64,000 bases of DNA. Origin: Winogradskyella sp. GTDB taxonomy: Bacteria; Bacteroidota; Bacteroidia; Flavobacteriales; Flavobacteriaceae. The stretch is from assembly GCF_028282165.1 (NCBI RefSeq), contig NZ_JANQIM010000041.1, positions 1-64,000 of the forward strand, in the 5' to 3' direction. The notes under the pieces are model-generated. The model saw only the letters and a list, made by a program, of their open reading frames with translations. It was not told the origin of the DNA and ran no database searches. Shown piece by piece: positions 34,500 through 43,786 of the stretch. The position numbers and the translations under genes are program-made. Within the stretch, counting starts at the first letter, position 1. Every line of letters starts with the position of its first letter.

Positions 34500-35273
34500 C
34501 TAGTCTTCTACATAAGTAAATACAGCCGTATAAGTGCTTAGCCCTGAATCTTCAGCTTCAATGGACGTTACGGTAGCAGATGTTGGATAATTTTCATCAT
34601 CATAAACATAATTTGCATTGATGGTGTAAATGATCGCGCCTTCCTCGTTTTTGTAAATAATCTGTGATGGGTTGTTTACAGGGAAAAGCATTCTTGCCTG
34701 AACTATTTCAGGTAATTGCGGATTCATACTGAAATTTAATTCAACATCATCCATAACTTCAATAAGACCACCAGCCTCAAGTGTGAAAAAGTAGGGGTTG
34801 TGCTCATCATCATATGAAATGTCTGCAGTGTATACTTTAGTAACATAAGTATCGGTGTTAAAGTCATACTCTTCCTCATAGAATTCTATTGTTATAGGAT
34901 TTCCATCGCCATCATAAGCTATAACATCTCCGGTTTCAAATGCATCATATGGAGATTCATATAATTCTTCAATGTTTAAGTTATCTCCACTACCAGAAAT
35001 GTTAGTAAGATTGTCACTGTTATCGTAAACAAAAATACCAGTTTCCGAACCATCAGAGATAGTGCTTAATTGACCATCAGAAGTGTATGTAAACATAACT
35101 GTGGTATTTTCTAGAGGATCTTGAGCAGATGTAACCGCAATCGACTCGATTAATTTAGGTTGAACATTTCCGTTGGCATCATTAAATTCACCTGATGCTG
35201 TATCATCATCACCACAACTTAAAGTAAAAAGTGCGATACAAGAAAGTAAGACAAAAGAAATTAATTTGTTCAT
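34500..35273 (-). CDS. Acidic surface-type lipoprotein, function unknown
   Basis: A 257-residue lipoprotein (lipobox TLSC, Cys20) followed by GDDDTASGE, an acidic stretch. The mature part is beta-rich and very acidic, with RHS/YD-like strands (VMFTYTSDGQLSTISDG, GIFVYDNSDNLTNISG, YDGDGNPITIEFYEEEY). Such YD-type strands wrap as beta-sheets in many Bacteroidota surface proteins. No enzyme motif is seen. It is a single gene with a strong terminator. Confidence 0.8.
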   Translation of the reverse strand: MNKLISFVLLSCIALFTLSCGDDDTASGEFNDANGNVQPKLIESIAVTSAQDPLENTTVMFTYTSDGQLSTISDGSETGIFVYDNSDNLTNISGSGDNLNIEELYESPYDAFETGDVIAYDGDGNPITIEFYEEEYDFNTDTYVTKVYTADISYDDEHNPYFFTLEAGGLIEVMDDVELNFSMNPQLPEIVQARMLFPVNNPSQIIYKNEEGAIIYTINANYVYDDENYPTSATVTSIEAEDSGLSTYTAVFTYVED

Positions 35274-35529
35274 AATTGATTTAGTTTTGAGTTAATTAAA
35301 CTGCAAAAATAATAAGAGCATTTGAAATAAAAAACAATATTAAGAGCTATTATGTCTAAAAGTCTAAGTTTTTGTCATATTCTCATTACTCCATCAGTAT
35401 GACAATGAAATTCTTAAGTTTTATATCAAAATGGCAGTGCCAATTTAGAGAATTGCAATGAGTGCTGATATAGACTTCTAAGACCGAATTATTGATATCC
35501 CGCAGCTTTTATTTTTGAATAGCCTAAAA

Positions 35530-36105
35530 TTAAACTGAATTTAAATACGCAATAAGCTTTGTTACTGCTTTTCCGCGATGCCCAATCTTATTTTTTTCTT
35601 CCAAAGAGATTTCAGCAAAGGTTTGCTCATAGCCATCAGCCTTAAAAATAGGGTCGTAACCAAAACCATCATTGCCCTTTTTTTCGGTCGTAATTTCTCC
35701 TTTGCAAATACCTGAAAAGGTTTTGAGTTGCCCATTAAGGTGTAAGGCAATAACCGTTTTAAACTGTGCTTTGCGAGATACTTTATCTTCAAGCGCTAAT
35801 AATAGCTTGTTCATGTTATCATCGGCATTACGTTGTGGACCAGCGTAATGGGCAGTGTCCACTCCTGGTTCACCATTTAAAGCATCTGCTTCTAAGCCTG
35901 TGTCATCTGCAAAGCAATCGTAACCATAGTGGTCTTTTATATAGTTTGCTTTTTGTTGCGCATTGCCTTCTATAGTGCCAGTGGTCTCTGGAATCTCCTC
36001 GGTACAGTTAATATCGGCCAAACTAAGTAGCTTTATATGTTGAGGTACAAGGGATTGCACTTCTTTAATTTTATTCTTGTTATTGGTGGCAAAGACCAGT
36101 TGCAT
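35530..36105 (-). CDS. rdgB: Non-canonical purine NTP pyrophosphatase, RdgB/HAM1
   Basis: This enzyme hydrolyses ITP, dITP and XTP to the monophosphates, keeping damaged purines out of nucleic acids. The ATG at 36105 gives MQLVFATNNKNKIKE, the family start; the longer frame from 36144 adds 13 residues. Signatures: FATNNKNK (nucleotide site), CFADDTGLEADALNGEPGVDTAHYAG, GKGE-like strand EITTEKKGNDGFGYDPIF and the C-terminal KNKIGHRGKA. Length (191) is normal. It is divergent from the GT39 gene. Confidence 0.95.
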   Translation of the reverse strand: MQLVFATNNKNKIKEVQSLVPQHIKLLSLADINCTEEIPETTGTIEGNAQQKANYIKDHYGYDCFADDTGLEADALNGEPGVDTAHYAGPQRNADDNMNKLLLALEDKVSRKAQFKTVIALHLNGQLKTFSGICKGEITTEKKGNDGFGYDPIFKADGYEQTFAEISLEEKNKIGHRGKAVTKLIAYLNSV

Positions 36106-36170
36106 AGCGTGTGGATTTTCATTCAAATATAACGACATATTCACTAATTTTACCGCGAATCAATCAAATC

Positions 36171-37658
36171 ATGAAAAAGTACCTCCCTGTCATTTTTGTT
36201 CTTGCTGTTATAAAATTTATAATTCAATGGTTGGGTAATCGCAACTATGGTTTCCATAGAGATGAATTGTTACATCTTTCTGTAAGTGAGCACTTGGACT
36301 GGGGCTTTATGGAGTTTCCGCCGTTTATTGCCTTTATAGGGAAGTTGTCCTATTGGTTGTTCGATTACCATTTGCTTGGCGTTAGGCTTTTTCCAACCCT
36401 CGCAGGTGTTGCCATTTTGATGTTGTGTTGTTTCATGGCCAAAGAACTAGGAGGAAAGTCCAGGGCTATATTTTTGGCAGGAATCTGCATATTGGCTTTT
36501 ATACCGTTTTACCGAAACCATACCTTATTTCAACCAGTGGCTTTCGATCAGCTGTTCTGGGTACTTGGGTTTTACTTTTTGATTAAGTTTATTAATTCCA
36601 ATAACAAAAAATTCCTCATTTTGGTAGGTATAAGCTTAGGTTTTGGTTTACTAAACAAGTACACCATGTTAGTTTGGGCCTTTGGGATATTTGTGGGCTT
36701 ATTTTTTTATAAGAAAGCTGATTTATACAAGAATAAGTGGCTCTATATTTCAGGTATTGTCGCCTTTTTATTGTTTTTACCTAATATCATATGGCAGTTT
36801 AACAACGACTTTCCACTTGTGCGCCATATGCAACGCCTTAACGAAAGCCAACTTGAAGCTATAAGTCCATGGAAATTTATTTTAGATCAATTAGAAATGG
36901 CACCAATATTTATCATGTTTTTATGTGGGTTTATTGGGCTGTTTTTAAGTAAGAAACTAAAAACATTCAAGTTTTTAGGTATAGCTTGTTTAGTTATATT
37001 TTTCACCATGTGGTTGGCGGGAGCCAAGACCTATTATATTTTTGCTTTATATCCTGTACTATTTTCTGCAGGTGCTGTTTTTGTGGAGCACCTATTAGCA
37101 AAGCGCATCAGTTTGGTTTATGTAGTAGCAGCTATCGTCTTTTTACCGATGGTCTATTTTATACCAGAGGCTACACCTATACTACCTATTGAAAAATTTA
37201 CTGCGTATAAAGGCTTAGAGGAAGTGGATGGACGTTATGAACTAACAGGTGATTATGCCGATATGTTTGGTTGGGAAGAACAAGTGCAATTGGTAGATAG
37301 TGTGTATCAATCCTTAAGCAAAAGCGAAAGAGAAAACTGCGTACTTTGGGCAGAGAATTATGGTGAAGCAGGAGCACTCAAAATATTAGGGAAGCGTTAC
37401 GGTTTGCCTAATCCAATTAGCAGACATGGTAGCTTTTGGACTTGGGGATTTGGCAATAAAGATGCTTCCGTATGGATTAGTTTAGGTAATGAGCAGCCCT
37501 CGGTAGAACATGTTTTTGAAGATGTAGAATTGATAAAGATGATTACTCATAAATACGCTATCGATGAAGAACATAATATTCCGCTTTATATCTGTAGAAA
37601 ACCAAAAGTAGATATTGAATTATGGTGGAAAGCCTACAAGCCTTATATTTTTGACTAG
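36171..37658 (+). CDS. Membrane glycosyltransferase, GT39/ArnT-like
   Basis: A 495-residue integral membrane protein starting at 36171 (a start at 36111 would add 20 unlikely residues). About ten hydrophobic segments lie in residues 5-345, then a soluble C-terminal domain of about 140 residues. NYGFHRDELLHL near residue 27 is the catalytic-loop Asp-Glu motif of GT39/PMT_2 enzymes, which move sugars from a polyprenyl-phosphate donor to an acceptor on the periplasmic side. Target unknown. It lies 42 bp upstream of a glycosidase gene. Confidence 0.85.
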   Translation: MKKYLPVIFVLAVIKFIIQWLGNRNYGFHRDELLHLSVSEHLDWGFMEFPPFIAFIGKLSYWLFDYHLLGVRLFPTLAGVAILMLCCFMAKELGGKSRAIFLAGICILAFIPFYRNHTLFQPVAFDQLFWVLGFYFLIKFINSNNKKFLILVGISLGFGLLNKYTMLVWAFGIFVGLFFYKKADLYKNKWLYISGIVAFLLFLPNIIWQFNNDFPLVRHMQRLNESQLEAISPWKFILDQLEMAPIFIMFLCGFIGLFLSKKLKTFKFLGIACLVIFFTMWLAGAKTYYIFALYPVLFSAGAVFVEHLLAKRISLVYVVAAIVFLPMVYFIPEATPILPIEKFTAYKGLEEVDGRYELTGDYADMFGWEEQVQLVDSVYQSLSKSERENCVLWAENYGEAGALKILGKRYGLPNPISRHGSFWTWGFGNKDASVWISLGNEQPSVEHVFEDVELIKMITHKYAIDEEHNIPLYICRKPKVDIELWWKAYKPYIFD

Positions 37659-37700
37659 TTTTTATTTTATTGCCTTATCTTTATAAAAACAAGCTACGCT

Positions 37701-39497
37701 ATGAGATTATTCTATGTATTAGTCTTAGTTTCCTATTTGTCTTTTTCTCAAACCACAGTCGAAAAAATAGACGGCAACTGGATACTTAAAGTCGATGGAA
37801 AGCCTTTTGATATAAAGGGAGCCACTTTCGGATATGATAATGATGTCGAGAACTACGATGCCTATTTCAAGGACTTAAAATTTTTGGGTGTCAATACCAT
37901 TAGGACCTGGGCAACAGGTAAAAATACACCTCAGCTTTTAGATATTGCAGAACAGTATGGTATCAAAGTTATGGTTGGAATATGGATGCGCCATGGTAGA
38001 CCTGGTATGGAAGACGATGACCATTTTGACTATTTGACTGATACCGAGGGCATGGAAGTGATGTATAAGAACGCTGTTGAAACAGTAGAAAGGTATAAGA
38101 GCCATCCAGCAGTGTTGACTTGGGGCATCGGTAACGAAGTATATCTCAATATGGCTACTGATGAAGAGAAACTCTCATATTCAAAGTTATTGGAGCGTAT
38201 TTGTACTAAGATTAAAGCATTAGATCCCGACCATCCAATTACTTCCGTAGAGGCCTGGACTTTTGGTTTGGAGTGGTGGGAAAAATATGTTCCATCCATT
38301 GATATTTACGGACTTAATAGTTATGGGCCTGGTGCAGGATTTCTTCAAGAAGAATTAGATAAGCGAAATATCGATAAGCCCTACATCATCACTGAGTTTG
38401 GTGTTACTGGCGAATGGGATGCACAAGCAGATAAAAATGGTGTTAAGATTGAACCATCAGATACAGAAAAGTACGACGCTATTGCGAAGGGTTACAAAGA
38501 ATGGATTTCGAATAAGCCCTCTTGTTTGGGCGTATATGTCTTTCATTACTGCAGTTTGAACAATTTTATGTCTCCTTGGTTGTTTACCCATGTCAACTAT
38601 CTTAGACGACCTCAATATTGGGCCATAAGAGAAGCTTTTACAGGAAAAAAACCAGAAAACAATGTGCCCATAATTGAAGCATTTACTTTACCAGATTCAA
38701 AACATAATAGCGGTACATGGATTCCGGTAAACTTGAAAGTTTCCGATACCGAGAATGAGAAGTTAGATATAAGTTTTTATTACAATCAACGAACAGGAAG
38801 TCGAAAGCGACGCGATCAGATTAACCCTTTAAATTTCAGAGGTGATTTAAATAAAGGTTTTGAAATCGAATTACCTAAAGAACACGGTGCCATTAAGGTT
38901 TATGCTTATGCTAAAGATAGTTTTAATAATCTAGGTATAGCTTCAACTTCAATTATGGTTGAAGACAAAGACGCCAAGGCAAAAAAGTACCTTGTGCCAA
39001 AAGTTGAACTGCCATTTTATGTATATAAAGATAATGAGGGTCTGCCTTACTTGCCTTCAGGTTACATGGGCAATTATAAAGCCTTAAGTGTTGACCTCAA
39101 CAACAGAAAAGAGGTGCATTCTGGTGAAACAGCTATAAAGATCAACTATTCGGATGAAAGTGGTTGGTATGGCATTGCATTTGTAAATCCAGCCAATGAT
39201 TGGGGCGACATTTTAGGAGGCTATGATATATCTGGTGCAAAAACGTTTAGTTTTTGGGCAAAATCAAAATTCAGTGGCGTTGTTGTAAAACTTGGCTTTG
39301 GTTTAATAGATGAAGATAAACCATTTCCTGACACAGCTATAAAAGCTGAAGAGATTACTTTAACTTCCGAATGGAAAAAGTACAGTATCAAAATTAAAAA
39401 GGCAGATTTAAGTTGTATTCGTTCGGGCTTGGTACTTTTTGCCAATAGTTATGGTTATCCTCAGACGATTTATATCGATGAGGTTGTTTTTGAGTGA
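37701..39497 (+). CDS. Clan GH-A glycoside hydrolase with C-terminal carbohydrate-binding-like domain
   Basis: A 598-residue secreted protein with a signal peptide (SYLSFSQ). Residues 25-320 are a TIM barrel of the GH2/GH5 type; GIGNEV (Glu146, acid/base) and ITEFG (Glu232, nucleophile) are the paired catalytic residues of clan GH-A. Residues 335-425 are an Ig-like domain, and 435-598 a galactose-binding-like module (GWYGIAFVNPANDWGD; KTFSFWAKSKFSGVVV; IYIDEVVFE). A beta-glucan or related beta-linked substrate is plausible; family placement within the clan is open. It follows the GT39-like gene by 42 bp. Confidence 0.84.
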   Translation: MRLFYVLVLVSYLSFSQTTVEKIDGNWILKVDGKPFDIKGATFGYDNDVENYDAYFKDLKFLGVNTIRTWATGKNTPQLLDIAEQYGIKVMVGIWMRHGRPGMEDDDHFDYLTDTEGMEVMYKNAVETVERYKSHPAVLTWGIGNEVYLNMATDEEKLSYSKLLERICTKIKALDPDHPITSVEAWTFGLEWWEKYVPSIDIYGLNSYGPGAGFLQEELDKRNIDKPYIITEFGVTGEWDAQADKNGVKIEPSDTEKYDAIAKGYKEWISNKPSCLGVYVFHYCSLNNFMSPWLFTHVNYLRRPQYWAIREAFTGKKPENNVPIIEAFTLPDSKHNSGTWIPVNLKVSDTENEKLDISFYYNQRTGSRKRRDQINPLNFRGDLNKGFEIELPKEHGAIKVYAYAKDSFNNLGIASTSIMVEDKDAKAKKYLVPKVELPFYVYKDNEGLPYLPSGYMGNYKALSVDLNNRKEVHSGETAIKINYSDESGWYGIAFVNPANDWGDILGGYDISGAKTFSFWAKSKFSGVVVKLGFGLIDEDKPFPDTAIKAEEITLTSEWKKYSIKIKKADLSCIRSGLVLFANSYGYPQTIYIDEVVFE

Positions 39498-39680
39498 TTC
39501 ATAAAAGTTTATTTTAAACCACAAACACAATTTTTATGTTACCGTAACGATTTCATAATATTTCAACCGCTATATTAATTCTAGACCATAAAAATTGACA
39601 TTATTGATAATAGAACTATAAAGTTTTTTTAACGGCAATCTTAACTAATAGCAAGAACTTGGTGGCTAAAATTAGCTATT

Positions 39681-41375
39681 ATGTCTACACAAAAAAACAG
39701 CAGAAGATCGTTTATCCAAAAAACATTATTAGCCACAGGAGGTCTAGTTTTAGCTCCAAATTTTATAAGTTGTAATGATGATGACGATTTTACTTCACAA
39801 AGTATTGATACTACGGGGTTTACGAACATAAATTTTAACGAAGGTGTCGCTAGTTTTGATCCTTCAGATTCTAAGGTCATCATTTGGACAAGATATAATA
39901 CACCCAATAAGGATATCGTTTGGCAAATATCTACCGATAGCAATTTCGATAGTATTTTGCGTAATGGTATTATAACAACAGATCCAAGCAGGGATAATAC
40001 CATAGCTATTGAGCTTACCGGACTAGACTCGGATCTAAAACTATATTATCGTTTTATCAATGAAGAAGATGAAGCTATTTCTGTTGTAGGAGAAACCATT
40101 ACCTTACCCCAAAATGCTACATCCTTAAAACTTGCGGTATGTTCGTGCTCTAATTATCAAGCAGGTTTGTTCACAGTTTATGATGCCATGGCGAATTCAG
40201 AGGCTGATATTATAGTGCATTTGGGCGATTATTTTTATGAATATGAAGCAGGGGGTTATGGTTCTACTGCTGAGAATGCGTTCCTTAATAGAGTCCACGT
40301 TCCTCCTGGTGAAATACTATCTTTAGACGACTACAGAACTAGGTATAAACAATATAGATCAGATAGTTCATTACAGTTGGCACATCAAAAAAAGCCTTTT
40401 ATATGTGTTTGGGATGACCATGAAGTTGCAAATGATGCTTATAGAGATGGTGCGGAAAATCATGATGAAGCAACCGAAGGTAGTTTTGAAGTAAGAAAAC
40501 AGAATGCATTACAGGCATACAGCGAATTTTTACCTTTCACAAGACAAGATGAATCAAACAATAGTCTTATCTATAGATCCTTTAATATCGGGAATTTGGT
40601 TAACTTGTACATGTTAGATACAAGAATTATAGGTAGGGACAAACAACTCGATATTAATTCTTATTTTACAAATTCTGGCTTCGATGTGGTAGCTTTTCAA
40701 ACAGATTTAGGCGATCCTAATAGAACGTTGTTAGGCGCTGCTCAAAGAGATTGGTTAATTAGTCAAATTGCTAGTAGTAATGCGCAATGGAATGTTTTAG
40801 GTCAGCAAGTGTTGATGGGGCAGATGTTTATTCCGATTGAAGTACTAACGAGTTTTGGAACACCCAATTTTAATCAAATACTCACTGAATTAGTAGAGAT
40901 TAAACTTAGGGTAATTAATAATGACCCTACGCTAACACCAGAAGAAATAGCTAGAGTAACTACTGTAATTCCTTACAACTTGGATGCTTGGGATGGTTAT
41001 CCTGTAGAAAGAGAGACGATTTATAGCTCTTTGAATGGAAAGAAGATTGTTACCCTTGCTGGTGACACACATAATGCTTGGAGCAATACCTTATTGAGTA
41101 CAAATAATACAGAGATAGGTGTTGAACTAGCTACCGCTGGCGTAAGCTCACCAGGTTTTGAAGCTTTTATTGGTACAGATCCTGCAGCTATTGCTGGCTT
41201 TGAACAGGCATTAGTGATTTTAATTGATGGATTGTCTTATTTTGATGCTTCTCGTAGAGGGTTCTTAATGACAACATTTACAGGTTCTGAAGTTACATCA
41301 GAATGGATGTTTGTAAGTACAATTTTATCCAACAATTACTCACTCGAAGTAGGTAATACTAGTGTTTATTCTTAA
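39681..41375 (+). CDS. Alkaline phosphatase D (PhoD)-like protein, Tat lipoprotein
   Basis: A 564-residue metallophosphatase of the PhoD family, which splits phosphate mono- and diesters using Fe/Ca. The N-terminus combines a twin-arginine motif (SRRSFIQK) with a lipobox (FISC, Cys31) and an acidic tail (NDDDDF), implying folding in the cytoplasm, Tat export and lipid anchoring. A fibronectin-like PhoD_N domain covers 45-140. The catalytic part shows CSCSNYQAGLFTVYDAM, VHLGDYFYEYE, VWDDHEVANDAY and LAGDTHNAW. Length is normal. Single gene with convergent DCC neighbour. Confidence 0.9.
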   Translation: MSTQKNSRRSFIQKTLLATGGLVLAPNFISCNDDDDFTSQSIDTTGFTNINFNEGVASFDPSDSKVIIWTRYNTPNKDIVWQISTDSNFDSILRNGIITTDPSRDNTIAIELTGLDSDLKLYYRFINEEDEAISVVGETITLPQNATSLKLAVCSCSNYQAGLFTVYDAMANSEADIIVHLGDYFYEYEAGGYGSTAENAFLNRVHVPPGEILSLDDYRTRYKQYRSDSSLQLAHQKKPFICVWDDHEVANDAYRDGAENHDEATEGSFEVRKQNALQAYSEFLPFTRQDESNNSLIYRSFNIGNLVNLYMLDTRIIGRDKQLDINSYFTNSGFDVVAFQTDLGDPNRTLLGAAQRDWLISQIASSNAQWNVLGQQVLMGQMFIPIEVLTSFGTPNFNQILTELVEIKLRVINNDPTLTPEEIARVTTVIPYNLDAWDGYPVERETIYSSLNGKKIVTLAGDTHNAWSNTLLSTNNTEIGVELATAGVSSPGFEAFIGTDPAAIAGFEQALVILIDGLSYFDASRRGFLMTTFTGSEVTSEWMFVSTILSNNYSLEVGNTSVYS

Positions 41376-41379
41376 TAGA

Positions 41380-41769
41380 TTATTTGCTAAAATCTATAGT
41401 GCAACTATTGGATTGCCCAAACCATTTTACGCGATTTTTTGAAGCAGTTTTATAGATAAAATCCCTAATCATCCTTGGGATAAAAGCCAATAGGGCAGCA
41501 ACACGTTTCCATTTTGGGATTTTTGAAATTATTTTTAAAAAGCCATCAGAATGTGTTTTAATACCATTTTCATCGATTAGAATAACGGTGTCTAACCGTT
41601 CTGTAGGAAAACCGTACAGATTTAATAATTCTTGACCGTAACTCGACTGAAAGGCTACAAACTGGAATAAATCTTCTGGTGCAAATTTTAATAGCCAACC
41701 TACTACACCATTGCAAAGGTTGCATTCGCCGTCAAAAATAATGATATCTTTAGCTGTTTGATTTTCCAT
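41380..41769 (-). CDS. DCC family thiol-disulfide oxidoreductase-like protein
   Basis: A 129-residue protein from the ATG at 41769 (MENQTAKD); an upstream ATG at 41811 would add 14 residues. The family name motif is present: FDGECNLCNGVVGWLL, with Cys-x-x-Cys (ECNLC) near residue 17. DCC proteins are thioredoxin-fold-like, of poorly known function, and often small and single-domain. It ends 4 bp from the convergent phosphatase gene. Confidence 0.88.
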   Translation of the reverse strand: MENQTAKDIIIFDGECNLCNGVVGWLLKFAPEDLFQFVAFQSSYGQELLNLYGFPTERLDTVILIDENGIKTHSDGFLKIISKIPKWKRVAALLAFIPRMIRDFIYKTASKNRVKWFGQSNSCTIDFSK

Positions 41770-41922
41770 GATTAGATGTTTTATGATGAAGTAGACGTAA
41801 TGCATGGGCAATACTTTCAGATTGTAAGAATTTTTAGAGATTATTTATGATAATTATCATCTTCAAAAGTCAACAAAAATTGTATATTAGATATAGTAAT
41901 AATAATTAAAACAAGTAAGATT

Positions 41923-42222
41923 ATGACGGTAAATTTTCAATATGTAAATACACATGTAAGTGATACATTGTCAGCATTTACAACCGAAAAATTAGAAAAA
42001 TTGGCAAATAAATTTGAGTTTTTAATTTCCGCTCAGGTTTATATTAAACATGATGATAACGACCATAAAGCAGGTAAGATTTGCAATATAGAATTGAGTT
42101 TACCTGGACCTCGTATTTATGCAACTTCCAATGAGGCTACTTATGAGATGGCAGTCAACGAAACTATCAATGATTTAACGCGTCAATTAAAAAAAAGAAA
42201 AGAGGTTTTTAAAACATACTAA
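41923..42222 (+). CDS. hpf: Ribosome hibernation promoting factor, short HPF/RaiA
   Basis: A 99-residue protein of the HPF/YfiA family (VNFQYVNTHVSDTLSAFTTEKLEKLAN; AQVYIKHDDNDHKAGKICNIELSLPGPRIYAT; a C-terminal basic helix DLTRQLKKRKE), given as landmarks. It binds the 30S decoding site and puts ribosomes in an inactive state in starvation. It lacks the C-terminal dimerisation domain of long HPF. A weak hairpin (AACGC/GCGTT, 42232-42245) downstream may end the transcript. Confidence 0.92.
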   Translation: MTVNFQYVNTHVSDTLSAFTTEKLEKLANKFEFLISAQVYIKHDDNDHKAGKICNIELSLPGPRIYATSNEATYEMAVNETINDLTRQLKKRKEVFKTY

Positions 42223-42269
42223 TTATGTCATAACGCTTAGGCGTTTATTATACCAGGGGGTTTGCTATT

Positions 42270-42743
42270 TTATCTATGATGATAGGGTTCATTTCTTAAA
42301 ATAGTGAACCCTCTGTATAATTGCTCTATAAAGAACAGGCGTACCATTTGGTGCGAAAATGTCATTTTCGATAGGCCTAACTTTCCGTTGGCTCTTTTAT
42401 ATAGATTTTCTGAAAACCCATAAGGGCCTCCAATAACAAATGTCAATGTTTTTATACCAGAATTCATATGTTTTTGAAGATAACCTGAAAATGAAACAGA
42501 GTCCATTTGCTTCCCATTTTCATCAAGAAGAATAATGACATCATTTTTTTGTGTTTGAGCAAGGATAAGCTCTCCCTCTTTTTCTTTCTGTTGGGTTTCA
42601 GAAAGGTGTTTTACGTTTTTTATATCGGGAATGAGATTAAATTCAAATTTTATATAATGACTTAAACGTTTTTGGTAATCTTCAATAAGTGCTTGAAGCT
42701 TTTCATTGTCCGTTTTTCCTATGGCGATGAGTTTGATTTGCAT
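42270..42743 (-). CDS. rlmH: 23S rRNA (pseudouridine1915-N3)-methyltransferase RlmH
   Basis: A small SPOUT methyltransferase (157 residues) that methylates pseudouridine 1915 of 23S rRNA. The start at 42743 gives MQIKLIAIGKTDNEKLQ, the family N-terminus; the longer frame from 42782 adds 13 residues that are encoded by a palindromic repeat. Signatures: IILLDENGKQMDS, FVIGGPYGFSENLYKRA (SAM-binding knot) and KMTFSHQMVRLFFIEQLYRGFTILRNEPYHHR in the C-terminal part (landmarks HQM and NEPYHHR). Confidence 0.95.
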   Translation of the reverse strand: MQIKLIAIGKTDNEKLQALIEDYQKRLSHYIKFEFNLIPDIKNVKHLSETQQKEKEGELILAQTQKNDVIILLDENGKQMDSVSFSGYLQKHMNSGIKTLTFVIGGPYGFSENLYKRANGKLGLSKMTFSHQMVRLFFIEQLYRGFTILRNEPYHHR

Positions 42744-42750
42744 GCGTTTT

Positions 42751-42867
42751 GTCACTTCGAGTGCTTCTGGACCGAAAGTCATTGGGACCAGAATTGTATC
42801 GAGAAGTCTTTTTTATTGTTCTTGACACAAATTTATTCGTTTTACAAATAAATTCACTCGAACTGAC
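42751..42867. repeat. Palindromic intergenic repeat element, copy 1
   Basis: Outer arms GTCACTTCGAGTG (42751-42763) and CACTCGAACTGAC (42855-42867) face each other, with an inner motif TTGTATCGAGAAG at 42794-42806. The arms and inner motif recur at 55848-55988. It occupies most of the rlmH-nadC gap and encodes the spurious N-terminal extension of rlmH. Confidence 0.65.
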
Positions 42868-42927
42868 GCTGTAATTATTTAAGTTTTATCCTTTCAATTC
42901 CTATTTTTACACCAAATAAGATTCCAG

Positions 42928-43785
42928 ATGATTTCAAAAGAACAGTTCGATAAGGAAATAGAGTTAATTATTGCCAATGCCATACGCGAGGATGTAGGCG
43001 ACGGCGATCATAGTTCGTTAGCATGCATACCAGCCACAGCGATGGGTAGGGCAAAGCTTTTGGTAAAGGATGATGGTGTTATTGCAGGTGTTGAATTTGC
43101 TAAACAAGTGTTCGCTTATGTGGATGCAAATATGAAAGTTGAAGTCTTAATCGAAGATGGAAGCAAAGTAAAATATGGTGATATTGCTTTCTTTGTGGAA
43201 GGTGCCTCACAATCTATATTAAAAGCAGAGCGTTTGGTGTTAAACGCCATGCAACGTATGAGTGCCATAGCTACAAAGACCAAAAAGTTTGTAGATTTAT
43301 TAGAAGGGACAGGAACCAAGATTTTAGATACACGTAAAACTACACCTGGTATTAGAGCTATAGAAAAATGGGCTGTAAAAATTGGTGGCGGTGAAAACCA
43401 TAGATTTGCTTTATACGATATGATAATGCTCAAGGACAATCATATTGATTTTGCAGGTGGAGTAGCAAAGGCTATTAACATGACCAAACAGTATTTAAAA
43501 GATACCAATAGAAATTTAAAGATCATTGTTGAAGCTAGAAATCTCAATGAAATAAAAGAAATTTTAGACTGTGGTGGTGTCTATCGTATCCTAATCGATA
43601 ACTTTAATTACGAAGATACGCGTAAAGCTGTAGCATTAATTGGAGATCAATGCCTGACGGAATCGTCTGGTGGTATTAATGAAGATACGGTAAGACATTA
43701 TGCAGAGTGCGGTGTAGACTATATTTCTTCGGGTGCACTAACACATTCTGTATACAACATGGATTTAAGCTTAAAGGCGGTATAG
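42928..43785 (+). CDS. nadC: Nicotinate-nucleotide pyrophosphorylase (carboxylating)
   Basis: NadC turns quinolinate and PRPP into nicotinate mononucleotide, CO2 and pyrophosphate in NAD synthesis. The 285-residue protein shows GDGDHSSLACIP at the start, RLVLNAMQRMSAIATKTKKF, LDTRKTTPGIRAIEKWAVKIGGGENHR (landmarks TRKTTPG and GGGxNHR) and MLKDNHID, then SSGGINEDTVRHYAECGVDYISSGALTHS. Length is normal. It lies 1 bp before a BrkB-family gene, so both are in one operon. Confidence 0.96.
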   Translation: MISKEQFDKEIELIIANAIREDVGDGDHSSLACIPATAMGRAKLLVKDDGVIAGVEFAKQVFAYVDANMKVEVLIEDGSKVKYGDIAFFVEGASQSILKAERLVLNAMQRMSAIATKTKKFVDLLEGTGTKILDTRKTTPGIRAIEKWAVKIGGGENHRFALYDMIMLKDNHIDFAGGVAKAINMTKQYLKDTNRNLKIIVEARNLNEIKEILDCGGVYRILIDNFNYEDTRKAVALIGDQCLTESSGGINEDTVRHYAECGVDYISSGALTHSVYNMDLSLKAV

Positions 43786-43786
43786 T

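Noticed and set aside
42744..42782. N-terminal extension of RlmH (13 residues)
   Set aside because: It is encoded by a palindromic repeat and would precede the well-conserved start MQIKLIAIG; the shorter start was used.
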